64,000 bases of DNA from Thermoanaerobaculum aquaticum (GCF_000687145.1 NZ_JMFG01000002.1:124001-188000), one strand, 5' to 3'. Shown: positions 26,271-35,303, counted from the stretch's first letter. Notes: a model not told the origin generated them from the sequence alone. Program-made: numbers and translations.

Positions 26271-27859
26271 ACCAATCCCTCCTGACGGTGGCGCCGCCGC
26301 CAAATCACACCCACCAACACCGCAAACAGCACAAAGGTTCCCAGCATCAACAGCCTTGCCGCTAACACGTAGGGGATATCTTCGGGGGGATAGGGGGCAT
26401 CTTGCGCCGGCTGCTTGGCAAAAAGCAAAATGGGCACGGCATCCTGCCAGGTCCAGGCAATAAGCATGAGCAGCAGGTACACCGGGGTTACGTACTTGAT
26501 GATGAACTTGAACGCCCGCGGTACCTTAATGTCAGCTCCACGGGTGATTTCCTTCCACCCGTTGTCAATGCCAAAGGCCCACGCAAAAATCAACACCTCA
26601 ATTAAGGCAAAAATGACCAAGCCAAAGGTTCCGGCCCAGAAGTCCATTTCGTCCAAAAAACCGTGCTTGAGGAAAAACACACAAGCCAAACCACCAATGG
26701 CCATCAGCGAGCCGGTGAAAAACATGGCCTTTTTCCTCGACCAGCGAAACTCATCCTGCATAAACGCCATGACCGGCTGGGCCAGGGCCACCGACGAGGT
26801 AATTCCGGCAAAGAAAAGCAAAGCAAACCACAATGTTCCGTAAAGCGGACCAAGCGCTCCCATTTTTTGGAAAATGATGGGCATGGCCTGGAACCCCAAA
26901 TCGAAGGAGCCCTCCCGGGCAATTTGCTGGGTTTCCGCCAAACCGAAAAAGGCCACGGCCACGGGGATGGCAATGGAGCCGCCGAGGATGACCTCGGCAA
27001 ACTCGTTGGTGGCGGACGTTGAAAGCCCGGTGAGGGCAATGTCATCGTTGCGTTTCACGTAGGAAGCGTAGGTTTGGATGGAGCCGGTGCCAATGGAAAG
27101 CGTAAAGAAGATTTGCCCGGCTGCCGCTAGCCAAACCGTGGGGTTTTTCAGCATGGAAAAGTCCGGGTTCCAAATGTAGGCAAAACCGGCAGCCACCGAG
27201 TTTTCGGGATGGCTGGGATCAGGCGTTCCCAAGGTAATGACCCGGATCACCAACACCAGGGCAAAGAGGAAAAGCGCGGGCAGGGCAATCTTGGCCAAGC
27301 GCTCGATGCCTTTGGCCACGCCGTGGGAGAGCACGAAAAGGTTAAGGCCCAAGGTCACGCAGTAAAAGAGCAAGGCCACGCCAATGCCGGAAAAGTACTG
27401 AGCGCCCTGGGAAAGGTCCGCTTTGCCCTGAAACTCCGCAAGGAAGCGGCTCATTTCCGCAAAGGTGTCCACGCCCCAGTAGTGCTTGATCGCTGAAAAA
27501 CAAGCGTAGGCGAGGGTCCAGCCCTCCACGTAGGTGTAGTACATCACGAACGAAAGGGGGATGGCGATGCCCAAAGCGCCCAGGTACTTGGCCAGCGGGT
27601 GACGCCACATGCGGGCAAACATGCCAGGCGTTGTGCCGTGACCGTGGGCTCCCCCAAAGCGGCCGATGGCCCATTCCACCCACATGAGCGGGATGCCCAA
27701 AAGCAGGAGCGCCACAAAGTACGGAATCATGAAGGCGCCGCCGCCGTTGAGGGCGGCCTGCCGTGGGAAGCGGAGGAAGTTGCCCAGGCCTACGGCGTTA
27801 CCGGCCATGGCCAGGATCAGGCCAATGCGCGATCCCCAGTTCTCCCTGCTTTGGCTCAT
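26267..27859 (-). CDS. Sodium-dependent transporter of the NSS (SLC6/LeuT) family
   Basis: Polytopic membrane protein of 530 residues with about 12 helices. The first helix carries the NSS signature GLILAMAGNAVGLGNFLRFP, which forms the sodium and substrate site, and GTGSIQTYASYVKRNDDIALTG matches the second conserved block. Substrates of this family are amino acids and related compounds; the small partner downstream suggests a MetPS-like importer. ATG 27859 is preceded by GGGGGA. The gene has its own promoter and is divergent from an APC permease. Confidence 0.92.
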   Translation of the reverse strand: MSQSRENWGSRIGLILAMAGNAVGLGNFLRFPRQAALNGGGAFMIPYFVALLLLGIPLMWVEWAIGRFGGAHGHGTTPGMFARMWRHPLAKYLGALGIAIPLSFVMYYTYVEGWTLAYACFSAIKHYWGVDTFAEMSRFLAEFQGKADLSQGAQYFSGIGVALLFYCVTLGLNLFVLSHGVAKGIERLAKIALPALFLFALVLVIRVITLGTPDPSHPENSVAAGFAYIWNPDFSMLKNPTVWLAAAGQIFFTLSIGTGSIQTYASYVKRNDDIALTGLSTSATNEFAEVILGGSIAIPVAVAFFGLAETQQIAREGSFDLGFQAMPIIFQKMGALGPLYGTLWFALLFFAGITSSVALAQPVMAFMQDEFRWSRKKAMFFTGSLMAIGGLACVFFLKHGFLDEMDFWAGTFGLVIFALIEVLIFAWAFGIDNGWKEITRGADIKVPRAFKFIIKYVTPVYLLLMLIAWTWQDAVPILLFAKQPAQDAPYPPEDIPYVLAARLLMLGTFVLFAVLVGVIWRRRHRQEGLV

Positions 27860-27888
27860 ATGTCCCCCCAAGCGCCCAAAACACCGAA

Positions 27889-27917
27889 AGCTTATGGAGC
27901 GCCCCCACGCTTGTCAA
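27889..27917 (-). promoter_or_regulatory. Promoter of the NSS transporter operon
   Basis: Read on -, consensus TTGACA (27917-27912), a 17-base spacer, TAAGCT (27894-27889). The leader is about 20-25 bases and contains the RBS. Confidence 0.6.
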
Positions 27918-27933
27918 ACGCAGGGCGAGCGGC

Positions 27934-27962
27934 TTGTGTCGTGGCGGTGAAGCGGGTACCCT
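27934..27962 (+). promoter_or_regulatory. Possible promoter of the APC permease gene
   Basis: TTGTGT (27934-27939), 17 bases, TACCCT (27957-27962). The expected start site is within a base or two of the ATG at 27971, so the mRNA would be leaderless or nearly so. No SD is seen. Confidence 0.4.
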
Positions 27963-27970
27963 TCAGGGCC

Positions 27971-29455
27971 ATGTTCGGAGCGTGGAAGGCCCTGTTTGCC
28001 ACGAAACCGCTGTCGGAGTTGCAGGCTGAGTACAGTACCTCGCAGCTCAAACGCGTGCTGTCGGTGTGGGACCTCATTGGGCTCGGTATCGGCGCCATCA
28101 TTGGTGCTGGCATCTTCGCCACCGTGGGCACCGCCGCCGCCGGCGATGCTGCCCGGCCGGGGGCGGGCCCTGGGATCATCCTCTCCTTTGTGCTGACCGC
28201 TGCTGTGTGCGGCCTGGCGGCGTTGTGCTACGCGGAAATGGCGGCCATGGTGCCCATTGCCGGCTCCGCCTACACCTACGCCTACGCCACGCTGGGGGAG
28301 ATCTTCGCCTGGATCATTGGCTGGGACCTCATCATCGAGTACGCCGTGGGAAACGTGGCGGTGGCCATTTCCTGGTCGGGGTATTTTTGCGAACTTTTGC
28401 GGGGGCTTGGCATCACCGTCCCCGCTTGGGCTTCCACCGATTTGCGCACGGCTCTAGCCTCTCCGGAAATCCTGGCCGCCGCTCCCAGGGTTTTGGGGAT
28501 CCCCATCGTGGTGAACCTGCCGGCCATGGGCATCGTGCTGCTGCTCACCTGGGTTTTGGTGCGGGGGATCCGCGAGTCCAGCCGCACCAACGCGGTGATG
28601 GTGCTCATCAAGCTGGCGGTGTTGGCCTTTTTCGTGGTGGTGGGGCTTTTTTACGTGCAGCCGGAAAACTACAAACCGTTCCTGCCCAACGGCTGGCATG
28701 GGGTGTGGGCGGGGGCAGCCATCGTGTTTTTTGCTTACATCGGTTTTGACGCGGTTTCCACGGCCGCCGAGGAGTGCCGCAACCCCGCCCGCGACTTACC
28801 CCGGGGGATCATCGGCTCGCTTGTTATTTCCACGCTCATTTACGTGGCGGTGGCGGCGGTGGTTACCGGCATGGTGCCGTGGACGGAGCTGGCCACCGCT
28901 GAGCCCCTCACCGTGGCCATGAACCGCTACAACTTGGGATGGGCAGCCGGGCTCGTGGCCGTAGGTTCGGTGGCGGCCCACACCGCAGTGCTTTTGGTGT
29001 TCCAGCTGGGGCAGCCCCGCATCTTTTACGCCATGGCCCGGGATGGCTTGCTCCCGCAGGCCTTTGCCCGGGTGCATCCCAAGTACCGCACCCCGTATGT
29101 CACCACCATCCTTACCGGCGTGGTGGTGGCGGGCTTTGCCGGCTTTGCCAACATTGAGGAAATGGTGGACCTCACCAACATCGGCACGCTCTTCGCTTTT
29201 GCTTTGGTTTCCGCTGGGGTCATTGTGCTGCGCTTCACCAACCCGCAAGCCCCCCGTCCCTTCCGGGTGCCCCTTTCTCCGTGGCTGCCCTTGCTGTCGG
29301 TGGTGGCCTGTCTTGGCCTGGCCCTGGGTTTGCCCCGCATTACCTGGCTGCGGTTTTTAGCCTGGCTGGCTTTGGGGCTGGTGGTTTACGTGGTGTACGG
29401 GCGCCGTTTTTCCCAGCTGCGGAAGGCCAACAGCAGCTCTCAAAATAGCGTGTAG
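27971..29455 (+). CDS. Amino acid permease of the APC superfamily (cationic amino acid transporter type)
   Basis: Polytopic protein of 494 residues with about 12-14 helices. The first helix has IGLGIGAIIGAGIFATVG, the APC/CAT signature. Later blocks AAIVFFAYIGFDAVSTAAEECRNPARDLPRGI and FYAMARDGLLP are typical of the CAT/YfnA group. It should import amino acids by proton symport or exchange; the substrate is not readable from sequence. The frame is open upstream across the divergent gene, but ATG 27971 gives a normal cytoplasmic N-terminus. Its last 16 bases overlap the end of the peptidase gene on -. Confidence 0.9.
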   Translation: MFGAWKALFATKPLSELQAEYSTSQLKRVLSVWDLIGLGIGAIIGAGIFATVGTAAAGDAARPGAGPGIILSFVLTAAVCGLAALCYAEMAAMVPIAGSAYTYAYATLGEIFAWIIGWDLIIEYAVGNVAVAISWSGYFCELLRGLGITVPAWASTDLRTALASPEILAAAPRVLGIPIVVNLPAMGIVLLLTWVLVRGIRESSRTNAVMVLIKLAVLAFFVVVGLFYVQPENYKPFLPNGWHGVWAGAAIVFFAYIGFDAVSTAAEECRNPARDLPRGIIGSLVISTLIYVAVAAVVTGMVPWTELATAEPLTVAMNRYNLGWAAGLVAVGSVAAHTAVLLVFQLGQPRIFYAMARDGLLPQAFARVHPKYRTPYVTTILTGVVVAGFAGFANIEEMVDLTNIGTLFAFALVSAGVIVLRFTNPQAPRPFRVPLSPWLPLLSVVACLGLALGLPRITWLRFLAWLALGLVVYVVYGRRFSQLRKANSSSQNSV

Positions 29456-30522
29456 TTGCCGTTGCGCATGACGAGGAGGCGTTCGCTGCCGCGCAGGACG
29501 TGCGCTTCGGCCACGGTGACGGGGTTGCCCTGGGCGTACACCAGGTCCTGATGGACCACGGTTTGCGGGGAAAGGAAGGCCGCCACACCCACGCTGCCCC
29601 CCAGGTGGTCGGATCGCCCGTAGGCCCAGTGGAAGCCGGCTTTTTCGTCCTCCAGCACGTTGCCCGTCACCGCTGCATTGGGGTTGCAGCCAAAGGCCAC
29701 CTCGGCCACGTTGGTGCGGGCGGGATCGGCGGCAAAAACCTGGCGAAAGCGGGAAGCCACGGATCCCTCGCCGCGCACCTCGACAATGCGGTTGCCCTTC
29801 ACCACGAAAACCACCAGCTCCCCCGCTTCCGCCCAGGGGATTTCCCCTTCCGTTTGCGAGGGCTGGCCTGGCTTTTCGCCTTCGTAAGGCACGATAAAGG
29901 TTTCCCCCGAGGGGAGGTTGATAATGCGGTCGCCTTCTTTGTTCCGCGGCAAAAACCCGTCATCCACCTCTGGTTTTCGGAAGCGCAAATCGAAAAAGCA
30001 AGAATGTCCAGTGGAAAACACCACTTCGAGGCCAGACGCCCCGCACATTGCCTCAAAAAGCAGCCTGCAACGCCGGGCCACCTCCCGGTAGTCAGCGGCC
30101 AGCGCCGTGTGCACCATGCGCCGCTCTACCCCGGGCAGTGAGGCAGCCCGGAAGTCCTGCTTTTTCTTGGTGAAAGCGTCAAGAGGGGCGGTGGCCGAGT
30201 ACTCGGTGAGGAACACCGCCAGGGTAGAACCCAGGAGAACCTCCTCCAGCTTGACGGGCTTGTCCCCCATTTGGCCAAGCTCCGGCAGCGGGGCCCCGTT
30301 GGCCCCGGTGGCGGGGAAGGCAAGCAGCGGGTTGGTGGCAAACCCCAGCTGTGCCCCGAGCTGGAGGAAAGCTTGGCGCCACTCCTCGGCCCAGGCCCGG
30401 CGGTCGGCCCAGGAGGGGTGGTCCTCCTCCGGCTTGCGGGGCACATCGCAGGCCACGGTGACCACCTCACCGCGTTCGGGTGCAAAAACGTCTCTTAAAA
30501 GCTTGACAAGGTCGAAGGCCAT
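29440..30522 (-). CDS. M29-like aminopeptidase family protein
   Basis: A 360-residue cytoplasmic protein. The C-terminal half shows the aminopeptidase T (AmpS/M29) pattern: AEVAFGCNPNAAV, a conserved EDEKAGFHWAYGRSDHLGG, and HQDLVYA, which contribute Glu, His and Asp metal ligands in that family. The N-terminal half is more divergent, and the ligand set is not fully standard, so a role as a metallopeptidase is likely but not certain. ATG 30522 has a good AGGAGG. It follows truA by 37 bases on the same strand. Confidence 0.7.
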   Translation of the reverse strand: MAFDLVKLLRDVFAPERGEVVTVACDVPRKPEEDHPSWADRRAWAEEWRQAFLQLGAQLGFATNPLLAFPATGANGAPLPELGQMGDKPVKLEEVLLGSTLAVFLTEYSATAPLDAFTKKKQDFRAASLPGVERRMVHTALAADYREVARRCRLLFEAMCGASGLEVVFSTGHSCFFDLRFRKPEVDDGFLPRNKEGDRIINLPSGETFIVPYEGEKPGQPSQTEGEIPWAEAGELVVFVVKGNRIVEVRGEGSVASRFRQVFAADPARTNVAEVAFGCNPNAAVTGNVLEDEKAGFHWAYGRSDHLGGSVGVAAFLSPQTVVHQDLVYAQGNPVTVAEAHVLRGSERLLVMRNGNYTLF

Positions 30523-30559
30523 GGCTTTGCCTCCTGGCCAAGGTTACCAGGGCTCTGGT

Positions 30560-31345
30560 TTACTCCCAAGCTGGCACCCCCACCGGCTCAAGCGGGGGAA
30601 GCACGAACGGCTCCCCAGGGTAACGCACCGCCTCCAGGAAGAGACCCGCCGCGGGGGCCGCCAGGGGTGGCAGGGGCTTTTGCCCAGCCAACAGCTCGGG
30701 GATGGCCTCGGGGGGCAGCTCCCCACGACCCACGCTCACCAACACCGCCACCATGCGGCGCATTTGGTTCCACAGGAAGTGGCTGGCAATCACCCGGATG
30801 AGCACCACCGGACCCTTGGGCACCACCAGCACCTCTTCCACCTCCACGAGGGTGCTTTTTTGCTCCTTGCTCCTCCTGGTGAAGGCAGCAAAATCGTGCC
30901 TTCCCACGAAAGACTGGCCAGCTCTGGCCATGGCCTCCACATCCAGCGGCCTCCCCACCCACCAGGTGGTGCGCTTGCCAAAGGCCGAACGCCTTAACGC
31001 CAGCTGATAGCGGTAAGCCCTTCCGGTGGCATCGTGGCGGGCGTGGAAGCTAGGGGCAGCCAACCGCAAATCGCGCACCGCCACGTCGGCGGGCAGCATC
31101 GCCTCCAACTGCCGGAGGACCTTGGCCACCGAAAGGGTCTTGCGGGTGCGGAAGGAGGCTACCTGCCCTAAAGCGTGGACGCCGGCATCGGTGCGACCTG
31201 CCCCGTAAAGGGCAAGTTCCTCCTCGCCGGTGATCTCCCGCAGGGCGTCCAAAAGCACCCCCTGCACCGTGCGCCCTTGGGGGAGGAGCTGCCAACCCGC
31301 AAACTTTGTGCCGTCGTACTCAACCAGGAGCCGGTAGGTGGGCAT
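30560..31345 (-). CDS. truA: tRNA pseudouridine(38-40) synthase TruA
   Basis: Converts uridines 38-40 in the anticodon arm of many tRNAs to pseudouridine. The 261-residue protein has the start YRLLVEYDGTKFAGWQ, the catalytic motif GAGRTDAGVHA with the active Asp, the middle block FHARHDATGRAYRYQL, and the C-terminal SHFLWNQMRRMV. The ATG lies only seven bases after the 3' end of tRNA-Glu on the same strand, with no SD, so the mRNA 5' end is probably made by tRNA processing. Confidence 0.97.
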   Translation of the reverse strand: MPTYRLLVEYDGTKFAGWQLLPQGRTVQGVLLDALREITGEEELALYGAGRTDAGVHALGQVASFRTRKTLSVAKVLRQLEAMLPADVAVRDLRLAAPSFHARHDATGRAYRYQLALRRSAFGKRTTWWVGRPLDVEAMARAGQSFVGRHDFAAFTRRSKEQKSTLVEVEEVLVVPKGPVVLIRVIASHFLWNQMRRMVAVLVSVGRGELPPEAIPELLAGQKPLPPLAAPAAGLFLEAVRYPGEPFVLPPLEPVGVPAWE

Positions 31346-31352
31346 GAAGTGT

Positions 31353-31427
31353 TGGCGGCCCGTAGGGGAATCGAACCCCTGTTTCCGGCGTGAGAGGCCG
31401 GCGTCCTAACCTCTAGACGAACGGGCC
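31353..31427 (-). tRNA. tRNA-Glu (anticodon CTC)
   Basis: Acceptor stem GGCCCGT/ACGGGCC, discriminator G and an encoded CCA. The anticodon stem CCGGC/GCCGG encloses the loop CTCTCAC with anticodon CTC; the T-arm is CAGGGGTTCGATTCCCCT. It is 75 bases long and immediately upstream of truA. Confidence 0.97.
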
Positions 31428-31490
31428 CGCCGCAAGCAGAAACCCTAGCAGAAAAGCGCGCAGCTGTAAACCCCGCCGGCGTTCCCGCTG

Positions 31491-32780
31491 TTAGCTTTTA
31501 CCCCAGGCCCAGCGCCAAAGCTGCTTAGCCGTGGGCCGGGCGCCGTAGCTGAGGATCCCCACCCGGTACACGGCAGCGGCCAAACGCACCACTACGGCAG
31601 TGGTGGCCACCAAAAGCGCAAAGCACAGGATCACCTGCCAGGTGGGCGGGAACTGCAGCACCATACGGAGGAAGAACAGCATCGGGGCAAAAAAGGGAAC
31701 CAGCGACACCACCACGGAAATTGGGGAATCCGGGTTGTTCATGATGGGCACCATGAACAAGAAGGGCACGCCCATCACCCATCCGGCGGCGTTTTGCACC
31801 TGCTGGGCTTCCTCTTCGCTGTTAAAAGCCGCACCGAGGGCGGCGTACAGCGACCCGTAGAGGAAGTAGCCCAACACGAAAAAGGCCACAAACGAAAGCA
31901 TGAGCACCGGATTTGTGAGGATGCTGGCGGCTCCCGCCACTCCGCTGGCAGCAGAAAAGCCCATGACGTTAGCGGCCAACAGCAACCACAGGGCGTACTG
32001 GGTAAGTCCTACGAAGCCAACCCCGAAGATCTTCCCGAACATGAGCTCCAACGGCGAGAGGTTGGCAACGATGACCTCCACGATGCGGGAGCTTTTTTCC
32101 TCCAGCACCCCCCGCATGACGATCATCCCGTACATCACGGCGGTAAAAAACATCACAAACACCAGCACGTAACCCACCGCAAAGGCAGAAGCCACGCTTT
32201 CCCGGCTTTCCTCCCCGCCCTTGCTCACCTTCACGGGCAGCAGGTCAACGCCAGCAAGGGCGATCTTGGCCACCTCCGGGGCCACACCCGCCTGGGTGAG
32301 CTTTTTCTCCCGAACCGCTTGGGCTAAGGCCCGTTCCACCGTGACCAGGAGCTGAATGGCGGAAACGTTGGTGGAGAGGTACTCCACCTTGACTTCTTCA
32401 GCGCCGGTGGGAAGTGCATCAGGGACCACCACCACGGCTGCGAAGCGCTTGTCCAGCACCGCCGCCTTGAGCTTTTCCCTTTGCCCCTCGCGATCGGGCT
32501 GCGGCTCGATGCGCTCCACGGTCACCACCAGCTTGCCGGCTCCCTCCCGGTGGGGACGGTCGGCCAGGGCCTTCTCGATGCGGTGGAAGAGGTCCTGGTC
32601 GGCGGTGAGGACCCCCACGTGGTAGGTGCCCGAAGACCGGGTCAAAAGAAAAGCCGGACCCAGGCTGAAGGCCAAGAGCAACGCCGGAACCGCCAGGGTG
32701 GAAATCCAAAACGCCTTGGTTTTAACCCGCACCAGGTACTCCCGGCGGGCCACGATCAACGCCTTACGCCACCGAAACAT
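31491..32780 (-). CDS. ABC transporter permease, NatB/ABC-2 type
   Basis: Membrane component of 429 residues. One N-terminal helix (FWISTLAVPALLLAFSLGPAFLL) is followed by an extracytoplasmic domain of about 150 residues, then about five helices containing EEKSSRIVEVIVANLSPLELMFGKI, the typical ABC-2/NatB motif. It pairs with the ATPase gene just upstream, overlapping it by 17 bases. Relatives export sodium, drugs or other compounds; the substrate here is unknown. An upstream ATG at 32816 would lie deeper in the ATPase gene and is less likely. Confidence 0.87.
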   Translation of the reverse strand: MFRWRKALIVARREYLVRVKTKAFWISTLAVPALLLAFSLGPAFLLTRSSGTYHVGVLTADQDLFHRIEKALADRPHREGAGKLVVTVERIEPQPDREGQREKLKAAVLDKRFAAVVVVPDALPTGAEEVKVEYLSTNVSAIQLLVTVERALAQAVREKKLTQAGVAPEVAKIALAGVDLLPVKVSKGGEESRESVASAFAVGYVLVFVMFFTAVMYGMIVMRGVLEEKSSRIVEVIVANLSPLELMFGKIFGVGFVGLTQYALWLLLAANVMGFSAASGVAGAASILTNPVLMLSFVAFFVLGYFLYGSLYAALGAAFNSEEEAQQVQNAAGWVMGVPFLFMVPIMNNPDSPISVVVSLVPFFAPMLFFLRMVLQFPPTWQVILCFALLVATTAVVVRLAAAVYRVGILSYGARPTAKQLWRWAWGKS

Positions 32781-33675
32781 GGTCCTCCTCCACGGCTCGC
32801 AGGAAGATCTCCTCAAGGGTTGGCTGGTAGTGCTCCACTGCTGCTACCTGGCAGCGGTTGGCCACCTCCCGCACCACCTGCGGGGCTTGCAGCGTACCGT
32901 CCAGATGCAGAAGGTAAAACCCGTTGCGTTTTTCCACTTGATTGACGCCGGGCAGGTTTTCCGGGGGTGGGGCACCATCGGCGGTGGCCAGCTTCAGCTG
33001 GGGCTTGGCGTAGCGCTTGCGAACTTCCTCCGCTGTCCCGGCAAACAACGCCCGCCCCCGGTTGATCAAGCAATAGTGGGTACACAGCTCCTCGGCCTGG
33101 GGGAGCACGTGGGTGGAAAACAGCACGGTAACACCGCCTTTGGCCATCTGCAGGATTTCGTCTTTGAACTGCCGGGTGGCAATGGGGTCCAGGCCGGTAA
33201 AGGGCTCGTCGAGAATTACCAGAGGGGGATCGTGAATCACCGCTGCGGCGAACTGCACCTTTTGCTGCATGCCTTTGGAAAGCGCCTCCACTTTGGCGCT
33301 GGCTTTATCGGCAAGGCCCAGGCGCTCAAGCCAGTTCCTGGCCCGCTTTCGGGCTTCGTCCCGGGATAGCCCGCGCACCTCGCCCAAAAACGCCAGGTGC
33401 TCCAGCACCTGCATCTTGCGGTAAAGCCCGCGTTCCTCCGGGAGGTAGCCAATGCGCTCCCGCTTGAGGTCGTCCACCGCTTCCCCGTCCAGGAGGATGG
33501 TGCCGGCGTCGGGCAGCACGATGCGCATGATCATGCGGATGGTGGTGGTCTTCCCCGCGCCGTTTGGGCCCAAAAGCCCGTAAATGCTGCCCTGGGGCAC
33601 CAAAAACGACAGCTCCCGAACCGCCTGCACCGCTCCGAACGCTTTGCTTACCTTGTCCAGCTGCAACTGAGCCAT
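32764..33675 (-). CDS. ABC transporter ATP-binding protein, NatA type
   Basis: A 303-residue ATPase. Walker A is GPNGAGKTTT (about 36-45), the signature is LSKGMQQKVQ, Walker B is LVILDEPFTGLDP, and the H-loop is in FSTHVLPQAE. A C-terminal extension of about 80 residues follows, as in NatA/DrrA proteins. It acts with the adjacent permease as an exporter. GGAGG lies nine bases upstream of the ATG, and TATAGT at 33699-33694 may be the -10 of the operon, without a good -35. Confidence 0.92.
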   Translation of the reverse strand: MAQLQLDKVSKAFGAVQAVRELSFLVPQGSIYGLLGPNGAGKTTTIRMIMRIVLPDAGTILLDGEAVDDLKRERIGYLPEERGLYRKMQVLEHLAFLGEVRGLSRDEARKRARNWLERLGLADKASAKVEALSKGMQQKVQFAAAVIHDPPLVILDEPFTGLDPIATRQFKDEILQMAKGGVTVLFSTHVLPQAEELCTHYCLINRGRALFAGTAEEVRKRYAKPQLKLATADGAPPPENLPGVNQVEKRNGFYLLHLDGTLQAPQVVREVANRCQVAAVEHYQPTLEEIFLRAVEEDHVSVA

Positions 33676-33797
33676 TCGCGAGGCCTCCTGGGCACTATAC
33701 GATACCGCTTACCCCAGGGTTCTCGCACGTGGGGACTGGCCAAAACTAGCGTTTCTGGAGCCTTCGTGGCCTAACCGAGCCCGGGTAGCCCGGCCCC

Positions 33798-33828
33798 TTG
33801 CCTTGGGCGTCATCCCTTGAGCTATAAT
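33798..33828 (+). promoter_or_regulatory. Probable promoter of tRNA-Arg
   Basis: A perfect TATAAT at 33823-33828 ends 15 bases before the tRNA. The best -35 is TTGCCT (33798-33803) with a long 19-base spacer. The rest of the 168-base space between the ABC operon and the tRNA shows only a small CCGGG-TAG-CCCGG hairpin. Confidence 0.5.
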
Positions 33829-33843
33829 CCTTCTGGCGCAGGC

Positions 33844-33920
33844 GCGCCGATAGCTCAATTGGATAGAGCATCTGACTACGGATCAGAAGGTTCGGGGTTC
33901 GAGTCCCTGTCGGCGCGCCA
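33844..33920 (+). tRNA. tRNA-Arg (anticodon ACG)
   Basis: Acceptor stem GCGCCGA/TCGGCGC, discriminator G and an encoded CCA. D-arm AGCTCAATTGGATAGAGC, anticodon stem TCTGA/TCAGA with loop CTACGGA and anticodon ACG (A34 is expected to be edited to inosine by TadA, encoded 1.4 kb away). T-arm GGGGTTCGAGTCCCT. 77 bases. Confidence 0.98.
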
Positions 33921-35303
33921 CCTGATTTTCGGCGGTCGGCCGCTTTTCTCCACGGACACAGCAAGGCCCAAATCCCCGAGCTCGGAGAGCCGGTAGTAAG
34001 GCTCGTAGGCATCGGCCAGCAGCACCGGGCGGCCCTGCTCAAGGACTTCCTTGATGCGTTGGGCGAGGCATTGGGCGGGCTTGGCACTGCGCACGCAGTT
34101 GTCCACCACGGTGGGCTCCACGGTGATATCGGGGCGAAGCTTCCGGGTTTCTTGCATCAGCTTCAACACCGCGCCGGGGTTGAAATCGGCCAGGATCACG
34201 GCGTTGGGCGGAGCGGTGGAAAAAAGCTCCAGGGCGTAATGGTGGGCACTCCGATCGCTGGCCTTGACCGGGTTTAAAAAATAAGTCGCGTTGTTGCGGT
34301 AGGGCAGCGGCCGCAGGTAAAGGCCGGCCAGGTTCCAGTGGGTCAGAGCCCAAGGAACGCCCAGGTAGAGCGCCATTTGCGTGAGCAGTTGAAGCCCTGC
34401 TGCTGCTTTTGTCAGGGACGGGGGGCGCCACAGAAGCAGGCCCAGCAGCAGGAAACCCACCATGAGGTGGAGGCGGAAAGGGGCGTAAAGGGCAAGGAAA
34501 AGCGCCAGCACGGCCAGACGCCAGAGGGCGGGACGCCTGCCGGGGGAAGCCTGCCACCAGGCCCAGAGGCCCAAGGGCCCCAAGTTCCAAAGCAAGAGGG
34601 CCACCAGAAGGGCCAACCCCAAGAGAAAGCGGGAAGGCGAAAGAAAGCTCGCCACGTGCCAGGCCAGGCTGGGAAGCCCTGCGGAGCTGTGACCGGTGAG
34701 GGGATCCCTTCCGGGGTTAAAGAAAAGCCCAAGCCACACGGGGCTTGAGCCCACGATAAAACCCGTGGCCCGCTGGCCCAAACCGGTACGGGTCGCCAAC
34801 GCCGGTGCCGTGAGAAACAGCGTTAGACCGTGGGTGGCCGCTGCCCACCCAGCCAAGAGGCCGGCAAGGAACCCCTTTTTTTTGTGCCCGGCCACCAGGC
34901 AAGCAAGCGTCAATGCCGAAGCCAGGGTGTAGGTTTCGGTGGAAGCGGCGGCCCACCAGAGGCTGTGGGCCACGCCCCAAACCACAGCAGCCCCCCGCAC
35001 CACCTGCGGGGGTTTTTCCTGCAGCAGCAGGAGCTTGACCAGGAAAGCCACCGACAGCGCTCCGGCCAGGGCCGAAAACCAGTGGCAGGCGAGGATGGGG
35101 TCTTGTGGCACCAGCTGCAGCCAGAGCCAGGCCAAAACCGTCCAGCCCGGGTGGTCGCCGGGGTTCAAGGAGGGGAAGTAGCCATGAAGGGCGTAAAGCG
35201 TGAGCTTGCTGGCGTCAGCCCATTGCGGGGTGCGGGCTGCGGTCAGGAGGTACAGAGCCCCGAAACCCATGCCCCACAGTGCGGGTCGCGGCCGCCCAAG
35301 CAT
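33876..35303 (-). CDS. Large membrane protein, DUF2723/glycosyltransferase-like
   Basis: A 475-residue polytopic protein with about 10-11 helices. The N-terminus has LYLLTAARTPQWADASKLTLYALHG followed by NPGDHPGWTVLAWLW, resembling DUF2723 proteins, a GT-C-like group thought to glycosylate or mannosylate membrane targets. The C-terminal 110 residues are soluble (PPNAVILADFNPGAVLKLM). The last codons (about from DRDSNPEPSDP) are the antisense of tRNA-Arg and the stop lies in the tRNA anticodon loop, so the natural C-terminus is at the tRNA border or runs into it. Family assignment is tentative. Confidence 0.7.
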   Translation of the reverse strand: MLGRPRPALWGMGFGALYLLTAARTPQWADASKLTLYALHGYFPSLNPGDHPGWTVLAWLWLQLVPQDPILACHWFSALAGALSVAFLVKLLLLQEKPPQVVRGAAVVWGVAHSLWWAAASTETYTLASALTLACLVAGHKKKGFLAGLLAGWAAATHGLTLFLTAPALATRTGLGQRATGFIVGSSPVWLGLFFNPGRDPLTGHSSAGLPSLAWHVASFLSPSRFLLGLALLVALLLWNLGPLGLWAWWQASPGRRPALWRLAVLALFLALYAPFRLHLMVGFLLLGLLLWRPPSLTKAAAGLQLLTQMALYLGVPWALTHWNLAGLYLRPLPYRNNATYFLNPVKASDRSAHHYALELFSTAPPNAVILADFNPGAVLKLMQETRKLRPDITVEPTVVDNCVRSAKPAQCLAQRIKEVLEQGRPVLLADAYEPYYRLSELGDLGLAVSVEKSGRPPKIRWRADRDSNPEPSDP

